Shown here: in pieces, positions 13,885-14,016 of the stretch
How positions within the stretch are numbered: position 1 is the first letter of the stretch
How the letters are laid out: every line of letters begins with the position of its first letter
Assembly (NCBI GenBank): GCA_038230695.1
Contig: JBBRMT010000115.1
Location: 1 to 14,016, forward strand
From: QHBQ01 sp038230695
Lineage (GTDB): Bacteria > Chloroflexota > Chloroflexia > QHBQ01
DNA length: 14,016 nucleotides
Direction: 5' to 3'
Made by a program: the position numbers and the translations under genes
The notes under the pieces: generated by a model
Seen by the model: only the letters and a program-made list of their open reading frames with translations
Told to the model about the DNA's origin: nothing
The model's database searches: none

Positions 13885-14016
13885 GTTGCAGAACCTCTTA
13901 TCGCGTTTGAGCGATTGAAACATTATCAAGGCTTACGAAGCGGGGATTGCCTGCGGGTTGCAGAACCTCTTATCGCGTTTGAGCGATTGAAACCTTTTAT
14001 CAAGGCACGGAGCGCA
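13885..14016 (+). CRISPR. Right CRISPR array, leader-proximal end (partial)
   Basis: Two identical 37-nt repeats (13885-13921 and 13957-13993), one complete 35-nt spacer (13922-13956) and the first 23 nt of a second (13994-14016) are visible before the window ends. The repeats match the left array exactly. Both spacers contain TTATCAAGGC near their 5' ends. Confidence 0.95.

Larger units (their letters stand above)
13705..13921. repeat. Right arm of inverted leader-plus-repeat duplication
   Basis: This 217-bp unit (leader plus first repeat) is inverted relative to 49-265 and about 94% identical over the leader, with an identical repeat. Together the arms enclose about 13.4 kb of cas and accessory genes. 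Confidence 0.9.

Overview
The window holds an essentially complete type I-D CRISPR-Cas locus, closed at both ends by partial CRISPR arrays that share one 37-nt repeat. The host is not named by any housekeeping gene. The high G+C content, WYL regulator, short GGGAGAGGG-type palindromes and subtype I-D effector with its own cas4-cas1-cas2 would suit a Chloroflexota-like bacterium, but that is a weak inference.

Layout. At 1-85 is the leader-proximal end of a minus-strand array, followed by its 180-bp leader (86-265). The adaptation operon cas4 > cas1 > cas2 runs on the minus strand (2506 to 269). A roughly 190-bp divergent intergenic region (2507-2699) carries promoter-like and operator-like elements. 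A plus-strand operon then runs from 2700: a WYL-domain regulator, cas10d (csc3), a separate small-subunit gene (cas11d-like), csc2 (cas7), csc1 (cas5), cas3' and cas6. A NERD-nuclease/SF1-helicase fusion gene follows (11960-13690), preceded by a decayed copy of its own 5' end. A second leader (13705-13884) and a plus-strand array (13885 onward) complete the window. No intergenic stretch exceeds 300 bases, and I see no tRNA, rRNA or transposase.

How the parts work together. Cas4, Cas1 and Cas2 would select, trim and integrate spacers at the leader ends. Both leaders carry a consensus-like promoter (TTGACA, 17 bp, TATAAT) reading into the array. Cas6 cuts the transcript into crRNAs, probably leaving the ATTGAAAC handle. 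Csc1, Csc2, the small subunit and Cas10d form the I-D Cascade. The HD nuclease is in Cas10d rather than Cas3, as is normal for I-D, and Cas3' supplies the helicase.

Most notable points: (1) the small subunit, known in studied I-D systems to be made from an internal start within cas10d, is here a separate, out-of-frame ORF with its own Shine-Dalgarno over the cas10d stop codon; (2) the whole cas cluster sits between two inverted, about 94% identical leader-repeat units, so the arrays point outward; (3) a NERD-helicase is enclosed inside this inverted structure; (4) all three spacers visible begin with a near-identical TTATCA(A)GGC core; (5) two REP-like palindromes have been absorbed into the ends of cas genes.
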